DNA of 64,000 nucleotides from Haematococcus lacustris (taxonomy: Eukaryota; Chlorophyta; Chlorophyceae; Chlamydomonadales; Haematococcaceae). The position numbers were made by a program, and so were the translations under genes. Below are positions 12,058 through 27,316 of this stretch, piece by piece. Location of the stretch: the NCBI GenBank assembly GCA_030144725.1, contig JASKMD010000017.1:7925722-7989721 (forward strand), written 5' to 3'. The notes beneath the pieces were generated by a model. It made no database searches and was not told where the DNA came from. It worked only from the letters and a program-made list of their open reading frames with translations. Position 1 is the stretch's first letter; every line of letters begins with the position of its first letter.

Positions 12058-12070
12058 GGTTATGGGCCCA
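12058..12070 (+). promoter_or_regulatory. Primer-binding site, complementary to initiator tRNA-Met anticodon arm
   Basis: GGTTATGGGCCCA follows the LTR directly. It is the reverse complement of the anticodon stem-loop region of eukaryotic initiator tRNA-Met, not of a tRNA 3' end. This is the half-tRNA priming known from Drosophila copia. Confidence 0.85.
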
Positions 12071-12158
12071 CCACACTGCCGTGTGCAATTCCGACATCGA
12101 AAAGTGCAGCCCGTTTGAACCAGCAGCGCTGAGGCGTGCTTCCGGTGAGCCCGTTGCA

Positions 12159-15100
12159 ATGATGGCGGTGGCCGTGCGGGAGAAGCTAGGCCAGCCCGGG
12201 GTTCGATTCGAAAATTGGGAATTTGAGATGAAAGCGCTGCTGAAGCAGCACGGGCTTGGGGCGGTAGTTAGAGCGCCTGTGGGGTTGGAGGGAAAGAGTC
12301 GGCTAGGGTCGGTCTCAGCTGCGGCTGCGTCACCCGCGCGTCCGGTCGGGGTTGCGACCCCGGCCATTTCGCCAGCTGCAGCCGTGGCTGCGGCTGCGAC
12401 TGCTGCTGTGGCAGCATCTCTAACACCCGAGCAAGACGAGAAAGCCCATGCCATCATCTGCAGCTCTGTTGACCCAAACAAGTATAGGGCCTTGTGCAAC
12501 CGGCATGAGTCAGCAAAAGCTCTGTGGCAAGCCTTGCGTAACATGCACACCCAACAGGTGCATGCCAGCCGTCAGCAGCTCATTATTCAGGCTGGCAGGC
12601 AGAGCATGCAGTCAGGTCAGTCAGTGCAAGAGTACTGGGCTGAGGCCCAGGACCTGCACGAGCGCATCAACTCGACCGGCGCATATTTCGACACTCTCTG
12701 TCAAGCCCTGCTGGGCCTGCCACCTGATTACCAGCAGCTTGTGCAGTCCATTCTTGAGCAGCCCCTTGATGAGCAGCTCACCTTTGAGCAGATCCTCCCT
12801 AGGCTGCTCCTACGGGAGCAACTGCTACAAAACAGCCAACCCCATGCGGTCGCTCTCGCAGCTCGGTCGGGCGGGGGCAGGGGTAGGACGGGCAGCAGGG
12901 GGCAAGGAGAAGGTAGCCAGGGGCGGGGCAGAGGTCAGGCCAGGGGTCAGGCCAGGGGCGGGCGTGGGTTTCAGGGGGAGTGCTGGCAGTGCCACCAGAG
13001 GGGGCACCAAGCGCACCAATGCCCGAACCGCCCTGTCAGCCCCACGCCGCGTTCACCCTCGCCATCATGGCGTGGGGCTCCTTTGTCCCGCTCGAGTGGG
13101 GCTGCTAGGCCTCCCACCCCGGGGCCTGGGGGGGGTGCTGCATCTGGTTGGGGCAGTTCGGCTCGTGGCCGTGACTCAAGCTCTCCCAGCCGGCACCCTG
13201 GCAGCATGTCACGCAGCAGCATTGCTTACTCCGTTGTCTCCAAGCCCCTGCTCTTTGGACAGTGGGTGATAGACTCTGGGTGCTCGCGGCACCTCACGCC
13301 ACACCGCGAGCTGCTGCACGACTACCAGCCTCTGCATGAGCCGCACCACATCATTGTGGCCAACGGCAGCAGGATTGAGGCGCAGGGGCAGGGGATGGTG
13401 TGCTTTGAGGGGGCTGGGGGGGCCATGCAGCTGCTGGACGTCCTGCATGTTCCCGAGGCAGACGGCAGCCTTGTCTCGGTGGGGAAGGCCACCAGGGCGG
13501 GGGGGAGTGTACACTTCACTCCGTTTGGCTGCTCCATCAACATGCCCGGGGCTGAGCACAGCATCAGGGGCACACAGGTAGAGCAGGACCTTTTCCTACT
13601 CGACAGCAAGCCAGTGCCTGTCGCCGGCGGCTTCAGCCTTGCAGCCCGCACCTGCAGCGACCCTTTGGTCCTGCATCACCGCCTGGGGCACCCGGGGTAC
13701 CGCCAGCTGGCTCGGCTGCTGCGGGAGGGCATGGTGCGGGGCACCTCGGTCACTGCCGCCCAGTGTGAGGCAGCAGCTAGTGAGCTGTGCGAGCCCTGTG
13801 TCATGGGCAAGCAGACCAGCCTGGAGGCAAGGCAGCATGCGGGGCTGGGGGTTACCGCTACGCGCCCGCTGATGCTGGTGCACAGCGATGTTTGTGACGT
13901 CACCGGTCAATACTCAGCAGCCACGCCTGACGGCATGCGATACTTTGTCAGTCTGCTCGACGAGTTCAGCGGGCTGGTGGCTGTTGTGCTCATAAAGCAC
14001 AAGTCAGACGCGCCGGCAGCCCTCCGTGACATGGTCACCCTCTTGCAGCGTCGGCTGGGGCATAAGGTTGTGTACCTGCGCACAGACCGGGGGGGGGAGT
14101 ACATCGGTGCTGAGACACAGCAGTGGTTGCGCAGCGAGGGTATCACGCACCAGCAGACAGCCCCCCGCACTCCCACCATGAATGGCAGCGCAGAGCGTGT
14201 CAACCGCACAATCATGGAGTGCGTCCGTGCTATGATGCTGGCCTCTGGGGTGCCAGCCTCCTTTTGGGGTTTTGGCGTGATGGCAGCAGCGCACGTGCAC
14301 AACGTGCGCCCAGTGGCAGGCAAGCCCTGCACACCCCATGAGGCCTGCTTTGGCAGCCCCCCCGACATACATCACTTGCGCGTTTGGGGCTGCCCAGCTT
14401 GGGTGCACGACAGCGAGCCGAGCAGCAAGCTGGCCAGCCGGGGCATCAAAGGGGTCTTTGTGGGCTATGAGGAGGGGGGCAAGGCTTACCAAGTGTGGGC
14501 AGAGGGCCGGCTCTATGTGAGCAAAAGCGTGGTCTTTGACGAGCAAGCAGTCCTGCGCCGCTTCGCTCCCGTGCCGTGCGCACCTGCTCCCAGCGACCTG
14601 GTTGCCCCGCCAAGTGCCGTGGCGCCCAAGGGGGGGGGTAGTGCAGCTGGGGAGCAGCCTGGGGAGCAGGGTGGGATGGAGCAGGGTAGGATGGGCAGTG
14701 GGGGAGGGACCCCTGCTGTCACCCCCACCGTCACCCCCGCCCGACACAGCGCAAACCGTGGCGGGGAAAGCAGCGGCAGCAACAGCGGCGGTGGGGGACA
14801 AGCGGGCAGTAGGGGTGGACCCCCTGCTGCTCCAGATAGTTCAGGTGGGGATGGTGTAGGGGCAGGTTGGGCTAGCCTAGGCGGGGTTGGCGGTTTGGGC
14901 AGTTCAGGGGGGATGGAGACTGGCACCCCTGACACCGTGCCCGCGTTGCGCCCCGCTCTTGTGCCACCCGAGCGGCGCCGTTCTGAGCGCGTGCGCAAGC
15001 GCGTGGAATTCCCCGACTTCGTCACTTTGTGCTACTCCGCTCGATACGAAAGCAACAGCAGCAGTGGCAGTGAGCGGGAGGGTGATGGGAGCAGGGGGAG

Positions 15101-16688
15101 CAGGGGGAGCTCTGGGGGTGCTGCCAGCCAGCCTGCTGAGCCTCGCTCCTTCAGCGAGGCCATGTCCCGGCCCGATGCTGAGGAGTGGGGCCGTGCCATG
15201 GATGCTGAGATGGCCAGCCAGCACGCCAATCAGACTTGGGTGCTGGTCAGCAGGCAGCCTGGCATGTCGGTCCTGCCAGGCCGCTGGGTCCTAAAAGTCA
15301 AGTGGGGCTCAGACGGCAGCATTGTCAAGTACAAGGCTCGCTGGGTGGTGAAGGGGTTTAGGCAGCGGGATGGGGTGGACTACTTTGAGGACGCTGTCTT
15401 TGCCCCCGTGGTCATGCACACGACCCAGCGCCTTATCTTTGCCCTGGCAGTGCAGAAGGGCTGGGGCCTCTGGCAGATTGACTTCAAAACTGCCTTCCTT
15501 AACAGCAAGCTCACAGACTCAGACCCGCAGATCTTTGTTGAGCAGCCAGAGGGGTATGAGGTGGGCAGGGGGCTGGTGTGCCAGCTGCAGCGCACAGTGT
15601 ATGGCCTCAAGCAGGCCCCCCGGGCCTGGTACATGTGCCTGCGCGAGCAGCTGGAGCAGATCGGGTTCCGGGCTTCAGCAGCAGACCCAAGCCTGTTCAG
15701 CCTGCGCACAAGCAGCGGAAGCGCGGTGCACATGCTCGTGTATGTCGACGACTGCATCATTGCCAGCGCAGACGAGGCAGCGGTGCAGGAGGTTAAGCAG
15801 CAACTGCAGCAAGCCTTTGACGTGCACGACCTCGGGCAGGCAGCAGACTTTTTGGGGATGCGCATTGCCTTTGACCGCGCAGCCGGCATCTTGCGCCTGA
15901 CGCAGCAGCAGTACATCGAGCAGCTGCTGCAGCGCTTTGGTCTGGCAGAGTGCAACCCCCGCCAGCTGCCACTCTCCCCTGGCACGCAGCTGGTGAAGGA
16001 GGGTGAGCAGCTCAGCGAGCAGCACACGCTGCGCTACCGCGAGCTGATGGGCGGCCTGCTGTGGCTGTCCACCTGCACGCGCCCCGACATTGCTTTCGCA
16101 GTGGGCCAGCTTACGCGCTACATGCAGGCGCCCACGCGGGAGCATGAGCAGGCAGCGCAGGGGGTTCTGCGGTATCTCAGGGGCACAGCGGGGCAAGGGT
16201 TGGTCTTCAGGGGCAGCTGCAGCGGGGAGCTGGTGGGGTTCTGCGACAGCGACTACGCCAGTTGCAAGCAGTCCCGGCGCAGCACCACAGGCTATGTCTT
16301 CATCCTGTCCGGCGCCACCGTGTCGGTGCGCAGCAAGCTGCAAACCACCGTGGCCACCTCCACTACCGAGGCCGAGTACCAGGCCGCTGCTGACGCCACT
16401 AGGGAAGCGCTGTTCTTGCGCAAGCTGCTGCATGAGCTCTGTGCAGTCACTGGCCCAGTCCCCATCATGTGCGACAGCCAGGGTGCAGTAGCCCTGGTGA
16501 AGAACCCAGTGGAGTCGCAGCGCAGCAAGCACATCTCCGTCATGCACCACATGGCGCGTGAGCGTGTGTGGCGTGGCGAGGTGGAGTTCTCTTACTGCCC
16601 CACAGCGGACATGGTGGCTGATGCGCTTACCAAGGCGCTGCCCGGCCCCAAGTTCGTGTCGTGCAAGGCTGGCATGGGCGTGGGCTAA
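12159..16688 (+). CDS. Copia Gag-Pol polyprotein
   Basis: 1,509 residues from the first in-frame ATG (ATGATG at 12159). The frame is open upstream to within the LTR, but without an ATG. Domains in order: copia-type gag; zinc knuckle CX2CX4HX4C at about 275-288; aspartic protease motif DSGCSRH with catalytic Asp near 372; GAG-pre-integrase His-rich region near 505; integrase catalytic triad Asp577, Asp643, Glu679 (DX35E); a Gly/Ser-rich linker; reverse transcriptase with YVDD at 1195-1198; RNase H with the TTEAEY motif near 1402. The order integrase before RT marks Ty1/copia. All key residues are present and there is no frameshift, so the polyprotein should be functional. Expression would start from the 5' LTR. 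Confidence 0.97.
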   Translation: MMAVAVREKLGQPGVRFENWEFEMKALLKQHGLGAVVRAPVGLEGKSRLGSVSAAAASPARPVGVATPAISPAAAVAAAATAAVAASLTPEQDEKAHAIICSSVDPNKYRALCNRHESAKALWQALRNMHTQQVHASRQQLIIQAGRQSMQSGQSVQEYWAEAQDLHERINSTGAYFDTLCQALLGLPPDYQQLVQSILEQPLDEQLTFEQILPRLLLREQLLQNSQPHAVALAARSGGGRGRTGSRGQGEGSQGRGRGQARGQARGGRGFQGECWQCHQRGHQAHQCPNRPVSPTPRSPSPSWRGAPLSRSSGAARPPTPGPGGGAASGWGSSARGRDSSSPSRHPGSMSRSSIAYSVVSKPLLFGQWVIDSGCSRHLTPHRELLHDYQPLHEPHHIIVANGSRIEAQGQGMVCFEGAGGAMQLLDVLHVPEADGSLVSVGKATRAGGSVHFTPFGCSINMPGAEHSIRGTQVEQDLFLLDSKPVPVAGGFSLAARTCSDPLVLHHRLGHPGYRQLARLLREGMVRGTSVTAAQCEAAASELCEPCVMGKQTSLEARQHAGLGVTATRPLMLVHSDVCDVTGQYSAATPDGMRYFVSLLDEFSGLVAVVLIKHKSDAPAALRDMVTLLQRRLGHKVVYLRTDRGGEYIGAETQQWLRSEGITHQQTAPRTPTMNGSAERVNRTIMECVRAMMLASGVPASFWGFGVMAAAHVHNVRPVAGKPCTPHEACFGSPPDIHHLRVWGCPAWVHDSEPSSKLASRGIKGVFVGYEEGGKAYQVWAEGRLYVSKSVVFDEQAVLRRFAPVPCAPAPSDLVAPPSAVAPKGGGSAAGEQPGEQGGMEQGRMGSGGGTPAVTPTVTPARHSANRGGESSGSNSGGGGQAGSRGGPPAAPDSSGGDGVGAGWASLGGVGGLGSSGGMETGTPDTVPALRPALVPPERRRSERVRKRVEFPDFVTLCYSARYESNSSSGSEREGDGSRGSRGSSGGAASQPAEPRSFSEAMSRPDAEEWGRAMDAEMASQHANQTWVLVSRQPGMSVLPGRWVLKVKWGSDGSIVKYKARWVVKGFRQRDGVDYFEDAVFAPVVMHTTQRLIFALAVQKGWGLWQIDFKTAFLNSKLTDSDPQIFVEQPEGYEVGRGLVCQLQRTVYGLKQAPRAWYMCLREQLEQIGFRASAADPSLFSLRTSSGSAVHMLVYVDDCIIASADEAAVQEVKQQLQQAFDVHDLGQAADFLGMRIAFDRAAGILRLTQQQYIEQLLQRFGLAECNPRQLPLSPGTQLVKEGEQLSEQHTLRYRELMGGLLWLSTCTRPDIAFAVGQLTRYMQAPTREHEQAAQGVLRYLRGTAGQGLVFRGSCSGELVGFCDSDYASCKQSRRSTTGYVFILSGATVSVRSKLQTTVATSTTEAEYQAAADATREALFLRKLLHELCAVTGPVPIMCDSQGAVALVKNPVESQRSKHISVMHHMARERVWRGEVEFSYCPTADMVADALTKALPGPKFVSCKAGMGVG

Positions 16689-16894
16689 GCTAGTTTGTCC
16701 TCTGTGCTTTGACCGTGTGGAGTCCGTTTGGTGCTTTCCTGCTTGTGCCTGTCTTGGCACGTGCCTGCCTGCGTCTGTCCGTCTGCACGCATGAGCTACA
16801 TGTACACTATGTTTTCTTTGTCTCCATGCATCTGTACTTGTGCATCTTCTGTTGACGCTTAGCGCTTTAGCTTCCTGCTTTGCTGGCCTGGCCT

Positions 16895-16903
16895 GAGGGG
16901 GAG
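16895..16903 (+). promoter_or_regulatory. Polypurine tract
   Basis: GAGGGGGAG directly before the 3' LTR, the expected primer for plus-strand synthesis. Confidence 0.85.
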
Positions 16904-17158
16904 TGTTGTGGGGAACAGGCCTAGGCCACCCGCAGCCGTCTCTGACCTAAGTGTGAGGCGGTGTGAGACGGTGTACTTAAGCTGTGCCTTGGGCCTGCGA
17001 TGGTGGGCATTGACGTGCCCCCTTCGCAGGTATGGTGGTCGCTCTTGCTATGGCACATAGGGCATCCGACGTGGCAGCCGTAGTGCACCGCTATGCATTT
17101 GTACTTGTTCTTAGATCGTGGACTCTTTTGTAATGGGCATTGACGTGCCCCCTTCGCG
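16904..17158 (+). repeat. Copia 3' LTR
   Basis: Matches the 5' LTR over 254 bp. The terminal CA reads CG, because base 17158 is G where the 5' LTR has A. The adjacent bases repeat the block GCCCCCTT that also occurs just before the LTR end, suggesting filler or slippage at the junction. Confidence 0.93.
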
Positions 17159-17162
17159 CCCC

Positions 17163-17723
17163 CTTGTGCGTTGGATTGAGGGTATAGTGTGGTCACGTTG
17201 ACGGACGGAGATTGGAAAGTGTGAGTTCAACCCCTCTCCCTACGTTACGGTGCAGAGCATTCAAGTGAGGGTCGCGGCCCTGATGACGGAGTCGAGCTCA
17301 GAAACAGCGCCGGCGTCGCCGGCCGCACATCCGAGACCGCCGAAGGAGGAGCGACGAGCGACAACGAGCGATGAGCGACAGCGAGATGGCGGCGCTCAAT
17401 GGCGCCAAGGTCATGCCGCGGACGGAGTCGACGCGGTCCCAGACGCCCTGTCTGATTCTGAGCGTCGGCTAGTCGACCCTAAACGGGCCAGCCGTCACGG
17501 CAGAGTGCGTGTCAAACGGCTTCAAGGCGCGGCTTTGGAGCGACGCGAGGCCTTCGCTGGCCAAACAAACAGGGACAGGCGACAGGGGCAAAAGGATGTG
17601 CGGATCCGTGACAGCCTTGGTAGGCAAACTTCTAAGCGCAGGCCTCAACGTGATCACGACGCCGAGTACATCGACGACTATTACTACGATGCATAGAATA
17701 AACGCCCTGACTGCAGGCTGGTG
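17163..17723 (+). repeat. 561-bp direct repeat, copy 2 (right of copia)
   Basis: Near-identical to 11242-11802. On its right it runs on into unique sequence, so this copy is contiguous with the original downstream flank, while copy 1 is contiguous with the upstream flank. Confidence 0.95.
17256..17696 (+). pseudogene. Duplicated last exon of the membrane-protein gene
   Basis: An exact copy of exon 11335-11775, including its acceptor and TAG, stranded downstream of the copia element. The normal gene ends before the element, so this copy would be used only if splicing skipped the whole retrotransposon. Alone it is an open frame of 148 codons, but it has no promoter of its own that I can see. 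Confidence 0.8.
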
Positions 17724-18154
17724 ACCTTACATTGTTCCGCTTTCGATGGATCCTATACTCCTGCCCTGTTGCACCCATATACAAAAGAAGATGCCAAGAT
17801 GAGAGAGGGACGGACATGGGAGGCACCCCAAATGGCACCCGTGGAGACACTCAGGGGGTACGACCACATTCAAGAGACAGTTCCTTGTCAGGGCTTTCAT
17901 ACTTCAACCGCACGCTACATGATGCCTACCAGGACGATGGGACATACTTACCCTTCGCTTTTGCTCCACTGGTGTGTGCACAGGTGCGCCCCAGGATAGC
18001 AATGCAATGTTGTGGCTATAAGCAATGTATGCAGCTGGTTGAGCCCGGCCGCCGCAAATCATATTTTTATTTACGAATTTTCTGTCAAATCGGGTTGCAT
18101 CTTGTACTTTTCGGTGCTGCGCTAGGATTCGCTTGTTGACCACGACTAGCTTCC
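17724..18154. other. Intergenic, former 3' UTR and SUFD upstream region
   Basis: Unique sequence between the exon duplicate and SUFD. The left part should be the original 3' UTR or flank of the membrane-protein gene. A short AT-rich stretch near 18,060-18,080 could be promoter sequence for SUFD. No gene seen. Confidence 0.5.
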
Positions 18155-24519
<6,365 letters not shown>

Positions 24520-26171
24520 CATAGGCTGTCTTACCTAGTGGTCACCCCCGCCATTGGCTGCACCCCTGACAAAATCTTTCTGGTTTTTACGAGTTTTACA
24601 GCGGTTCTCGCGCAGGGCGGTGCAACTCTCTAATGCGATGCTAGCGGGTTGCTCGGGCTGATGTGCACCTGTGCCGGGGCGGGCGGGGGTGCTGGGAGAT
24701 CGGGTGGCGTTGTGCAAGAAATGGCTTGCTTAATATTGCTGGTATCGGCGAACAGCTATCGCGCTCAGCGGCCCAGGTTTTTGTCAGGCGCAGGACCCCC
24801 CCTGACTCAGGCGCCCCCAACTAACAGAAAACCTACCCCTGGTAGTAGGACGGTCGTAACTTTGTACTCACTGCGCCAAATGTTATGCTAGATGATTCAC
24901 AATGTAGCTAACACAGCCAGCTATCTTTTGCCCATGCAGAATAATTATGCAGTCAGTAGGCCGTGCACAGCAAAGCATCAAAATTGGTGATTCAAATTTG
25001 AGCCGTTGCGGAGCATGCAGTCATCGCTGCGACCGCCCTCGTCGCTGAGGCTGCTCTACATGAGCATGCGCGTCGGCAGCAGCAGTCGGATCGGAGAGCG
25101 GTTGCGGGAATGTGGCACTGAGCCCAACTCCTCCCCATACCTAGAGGGCAATGCCACAGCTCGACCATTTGGACTTACAACATGCTACTTACTAGGTTAA
25201 GCTCATCTAGGACAGCGTTACAAAAGCTCATACTCAGAAAAGGCAAAAGCTCACTTTGGTCTGTGACCCCCAACTCCCTTAGCCGATCTCAGGGTCAGGG
25301 CCATGCAGTCAGTGACACAACTCCACACCATGACCGAATCAGGACTCGGCTCCTCTGAGAGTTACACTCCCCTACATCCCATCCACCTGCGTGCAAAGTT
25401 TCACAGCTCAACTGCCACCCCACAGCCCCGTTGCCCTGATTCTGCTTGGAGAACATGATGTCACTTTGAAGATGTCAAACTGATAGAGGCCTGGGCTGTT
25501 CAACGTGCGGTTTGTTCTAATAAATGCGCCAAGGGGTCAAGAACAAACATTTCATAGCCATTTCTCTCTGGGTGCAGCGGGTGCAACATAGTGGAGGACA
25601 CAGTGGAGGAGGGGGGGTGTAACCCGGTTATACCTTAGTGTGCGCCGACCAGAATGGTGTATTCCGACCAGAATGGTGTATTCGACGGAAGCGAGTATGA
25701 AACAATGTTTCATTCACCCCGTCTAGGCGCCCTGCACGCCCGGCAGGCATCGCGTTGGGTGTCGGCCGGACATTCCATTTGTGCACAACCAGCTCACTAC
25801 GCTAGGTAGATGGGGCCACAGGGATGCGGCTCACCGTCTAAGAGAGACCCGTCTCGCCGCTGTGATTTGTTCGCGGGCACATGTGGCAGTAAGAGAGCAA
25901 AGACTCCAATGGCTTGCGCTGATGGTCAGATGACGCGCATTGCTTAGCAGCTACCAATGTGACAAACGCTATCGAAAAAGATGCAGTATTGAGAGAGTAC
26001 TTGCATGCATATTACCAACCCCATGTTGGGAGCGCCTGACCCTGACATGTGTTCTAGTGCTAGTGCTGGTGACATAATAAAGAGTGGTGGTATAGCTTGT
26101 GGCCTGTCCCTGCACCTGAACACCCGAACATCAACTTTCCTCGAAATGGGCATTTTTCCGGCCGGCATAAC
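24520..26171. other. Intergenic, between SUFD and the transposon complex
   Basis: No gene supported. AT content is higher than in the flanking genes. Around 25,655-25,685 a block of about 17 bp (GACCAGAATGGTGTATTC type) occurs twice in tandem. Sequence starting TGTAACCCGG near 25,618 resembles an LTR-type start, but no matching end was found. Confidence 0.5.
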
Positions 26172-26224
26172 CAGATAAGTCATCCGGTAAAAATTCCGAC
26201 AATGCTGCGAAAAATTATCCAACA
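26172..26224 (+). repeat. 53-bp terminal motif M, copy 1
   Basis: Starts CAGATAAGTCATCCGG and ends ATTATCCAACA. Left end of F1. Confidence 0.9.
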
Positions 26225-26423
26225 TACGTCGGTATTTTGCCCAGCCTCCGAACCAGTACCCCCCCGATTCAGGACCTTACCCAATACGACTAGATGGTCC
26301 GCGGGCGCAGCGCTGCGCCTTATCAACCCGACCCGTGACCCTGTGACCTCTCACACACAACGCAGCATCTGAACGCCGTACGCAGACTAGCGAACTCCGT
26401 GTCATTGGCATAGGCACGCTGGA

Positions 26424-26570
26424 ATGTTGGACCGCCCAGGGCCGTCAAAGCCTGAGGTCGTAGTTGAGGTTAGCTCCGATGTAAGAAAGGCTGAGCTGAA
26501 AGAACGAAAGGAGCAACAGGAAAGGTGCGCTGTTGACGAGCTAGCGAAACAGCGAAGAATCGATTGGTAA
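26424..26570 (+). CDS. Small conserved open frame in F arms (48 aa)
   Basis: ATG to TAA, encoding a strongly charged helical peptide (Lys/Glu/Arg/Gln-rich, ending Arg-Ile-Asp-Trp). The inverted arm has the same frame at 31112-31258 on the - strand, repeated in F2 at 46869-47015. The other arm type (F2 left, F3) has a diverged version in which the last part is kept in frame. Not a known family. It may be a captured exon, since a GTAAAG follows the last codons. Treat as a candidate only. Confidence 0.3.
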   Translation: MLDRPGPSKPEVVVEVSSDVRKAELKERKEQQERCAVDELAKQRRIDW

Positions 26571-27137
26571 AGTCTGTGGCATGGGTTGCTTGCAGGTTGG
26601 ACTTCCAATGGCTAGGAGCCTACGCAGCTAAAAGGTGCAGCTAGTGAGCGCAGCCACAAACAGCAAGGAGCTTAGAGCGGCAGAGTCGAGGAGTATTGGA
26701 GGAGCCTGGAGCGCAGGAGCAGTAGTGATGCAAGGAGCCAAGAAGTGCAGCCAAGGAAAGCAGCTTGGCAGAGCAGCTAGGGACAGCCAGGAGCAGTCAG
26801 GAGCAGCCATGAACAGTTTGAAGTGGCAGCAATAAGCGGCACCCATGAGCAGCGCCCTCCCCCCCCTGCCATCCCCCCCTTCACCCCACACCCAACCCCA
26901 CCCCACCCCTCACACACTCCAATTAGCAAGTGGTGAGTGGCTATCCCTTGCAACTATGCAGCTCTATGTACCTAGTCTGACCGCTAGCATGCCCTTGTTT
27001 GCTGCAGGTTCCGATGGTAACACCCATTCCCTTTCCCCACTTCCAGCACCTCCCCTCCCCTTCCCTTTTCTGACACGCCCACCCCCTCCCAATCCGTCGA
27101 CAACCCCTCATGCCCAGCCCAGCCCCAATTCAATGGT

Positions 27138-27316
27138 CCCCTCCCCTCCCCTCCCCTCCCCTCCCCTCCCCTCCCCTCCCCTCCCCTCCCCTCCCCTCCC
27201 CTCCCCTCCCCTCCCCTCCCCTCCCCTCCCCTCCCCTCCCCTCCCCTCCCCTCCCCTCCCCTCCCCTCCCCTCCCCTCCCCTCCCCTCCCCTCCCCTCCC
27301 CTCCCCTCCCCTCCCC
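27138..27316 (+). repeat. (CTCCC)n array, F1 left arm
   Basis: About 36 pentamer units. Complementary strand is GGGGA-type and G-quadruplex-prone. Confidence 0.96.

Larger units (their letters stand above)
11803..17158 (+). mobile_element. Full-length Ty1/copia LTR retrotransposon
   Basis: A complete element of about 5.36 kb: 5' LTR, primer-binding site, one gag-pol frame in copia order (gag, protease, integrase, RT, RNase H), polypurine tract and 3' LTR. The LTRs show no difference over 254 bp and the polyprotein has no internal stop, so insertion is recent and the copy may be active. It is in the sense orientation of the host gene, 27 bp after its stop codon. No 5-bp target duplication is seen. 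Instead a 561-bp duplicated segment flanks the element. Confidence 0.96.

Noticed and set aside
25618..26171. Solo LTR starting TGTAACCCGG
   Set aside because: No matching 3' end, target duplication or second copy was found in the window.
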